64,000 bases of DNA from Cryobacterium frigoriphilum. GTDB lineage: Bacteria; Actinomycetota; Actinomycetes; Actinomycetales; Microbacteriaceae. The translations under genes were made by a program, and so were the position numbers. The DNA is taken from assembly GCF_004403305.1 (NCBI RefSeq), contig NZ_SOHE01000044.1:49609-113608 (forward strand), written 5' to 3'. Of the stretch, positions 63,881 through 64,000 are shown piece after piece. The notes beneath the pieces are model-generated. The model ran no database searches, was not told the DNA's origin, and was given only the letters and a program-made list of their open reading frames with translations. Every line of letters begins with the position of its first letter. Position 1 is the stretch's first letter.

Positions 63881-64000
63881 TCAGGCTCGCTTGAGCTGTT
63901 GGGCCGCGCGATCACCCGGCTCTCCGGATATCCAGAGCTGACGGTGGTACCGCACATTGGTGATGTCGAGGAAGTGACTCTTGCGAAAAGTTAATTCAGC
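63881..64000 (-). CDS. C-terminal end of a gene continuing beyond the window
   Basis: On the minus strand the frame is open from the right edge to a TGA at 63881-63883. It encodes 39 residues beginning AELTFRKSHFLDITNVRYHR and ending QQLKRA. Composition and codon use look genuine. The sequence is too short to name a family. It converges on the helicase gene with a 24-base gap. Confidence 0.55.
   Translation of the reverse strand, partial: AELTFRKSHFLDITNVRYHRQLWISGEPGDRAAQQLKRA

Overview
The window looks like chromosomal DNA from a high-GC actinobacterium, most likely of the family Microbacteriaceae. The signs are GC-rich codon use throughout, a DUF222/HNH gene, frequent GTG starts, actinobacterial domain types (KAP NTPase, PPGW-rich N-termini, NERD proteins with an INTK-type motif) and the recurrent ACGGATGC/GCATCCGT octamer. 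Genus and species cannot be fixed from this sequence alone. No rRNA or tRNA gene, complete insertion sequence or CRISPR array was seen.

Layout. (1) 1-10 kb: a DUF222/HNH gene running in from the left edge, a degenerate soluble CitA/DcuS-like histidine kinase, a double-PepSY protein, membrane proteins, a NERD protein and a pRiA4b ORF-3-type protein. (2) 7.7-20 kb: an alanine-centred set, consisting of a CycA-type permease, alanine dehydrogenase with a divergent PucR-type regulator, alanine racemase and an AlaX-like Ala-tRNA editing protein. It is interspersed with a KAP P-loop NTPase, a zinc-ribbon protein and an EamA exporter facing its TetR regulator. (3) 20-23.5 kb: a luciferase-like monooxygenase plus F420-reductase-like pair facing a MarR regulator, then a quinone oxidoreductase.

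(4) 23.5-42.5 kb: a large glycan-use locus. It holds a BadF/BadG kinase (GlcNAc-kinase-like), a GH2 beta-mannosidase, a LacI regulator, a five-gene oligopeptide/oligosaccharide-type ABC importer, a zinc-free MDR dehydrogenase, and a tightly packed six-gene minus-strand operon (two TIM-barrel isomerases, two Gfo/Idh/MocA oxidoreductases, a TolB-like propeller, and ManD mannonate dehydratase). A divergent ROK repressor faces that operon. The likely logic is import of a mannose-containing oligosaccharide, hydrolysis by the mannosidase, oxidation/isomerisation, and dehydration of an aldonate to a 2-keto-3-deoxy acid. The kinase and aldolase that would finish the route are not in the window. (5) 42.6-50.3 kb: a double-module Lrp/AsnC regulator divergent from an amidohydrolase (prolidase/imidazolonepropionase type), which is translationally chained to a second peptide-type ABC importer.

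(6) 50.4-64 kb: an accessory region. It contains a PIN-like nuclease coupled to a membrane protein, a Phd-VapC toxin-antitoxin pair, an IS-end-like repeat, a broken NERD copy, two antitoxins in tandem without a toxin, an Xre-RES toxin-antitoxin pair and an intact NERD gene. It ends with a DUF4041/T5orf172 gene coupled to a coiled-coil gene, divergent from a phospholipase-D/SF2 helicase with DUF3427, and a truncated gene at the right edge. Intergenic gaps carry long palindromes, one type of which occurs three times (22.5, 50.3 and 54.2 kb).
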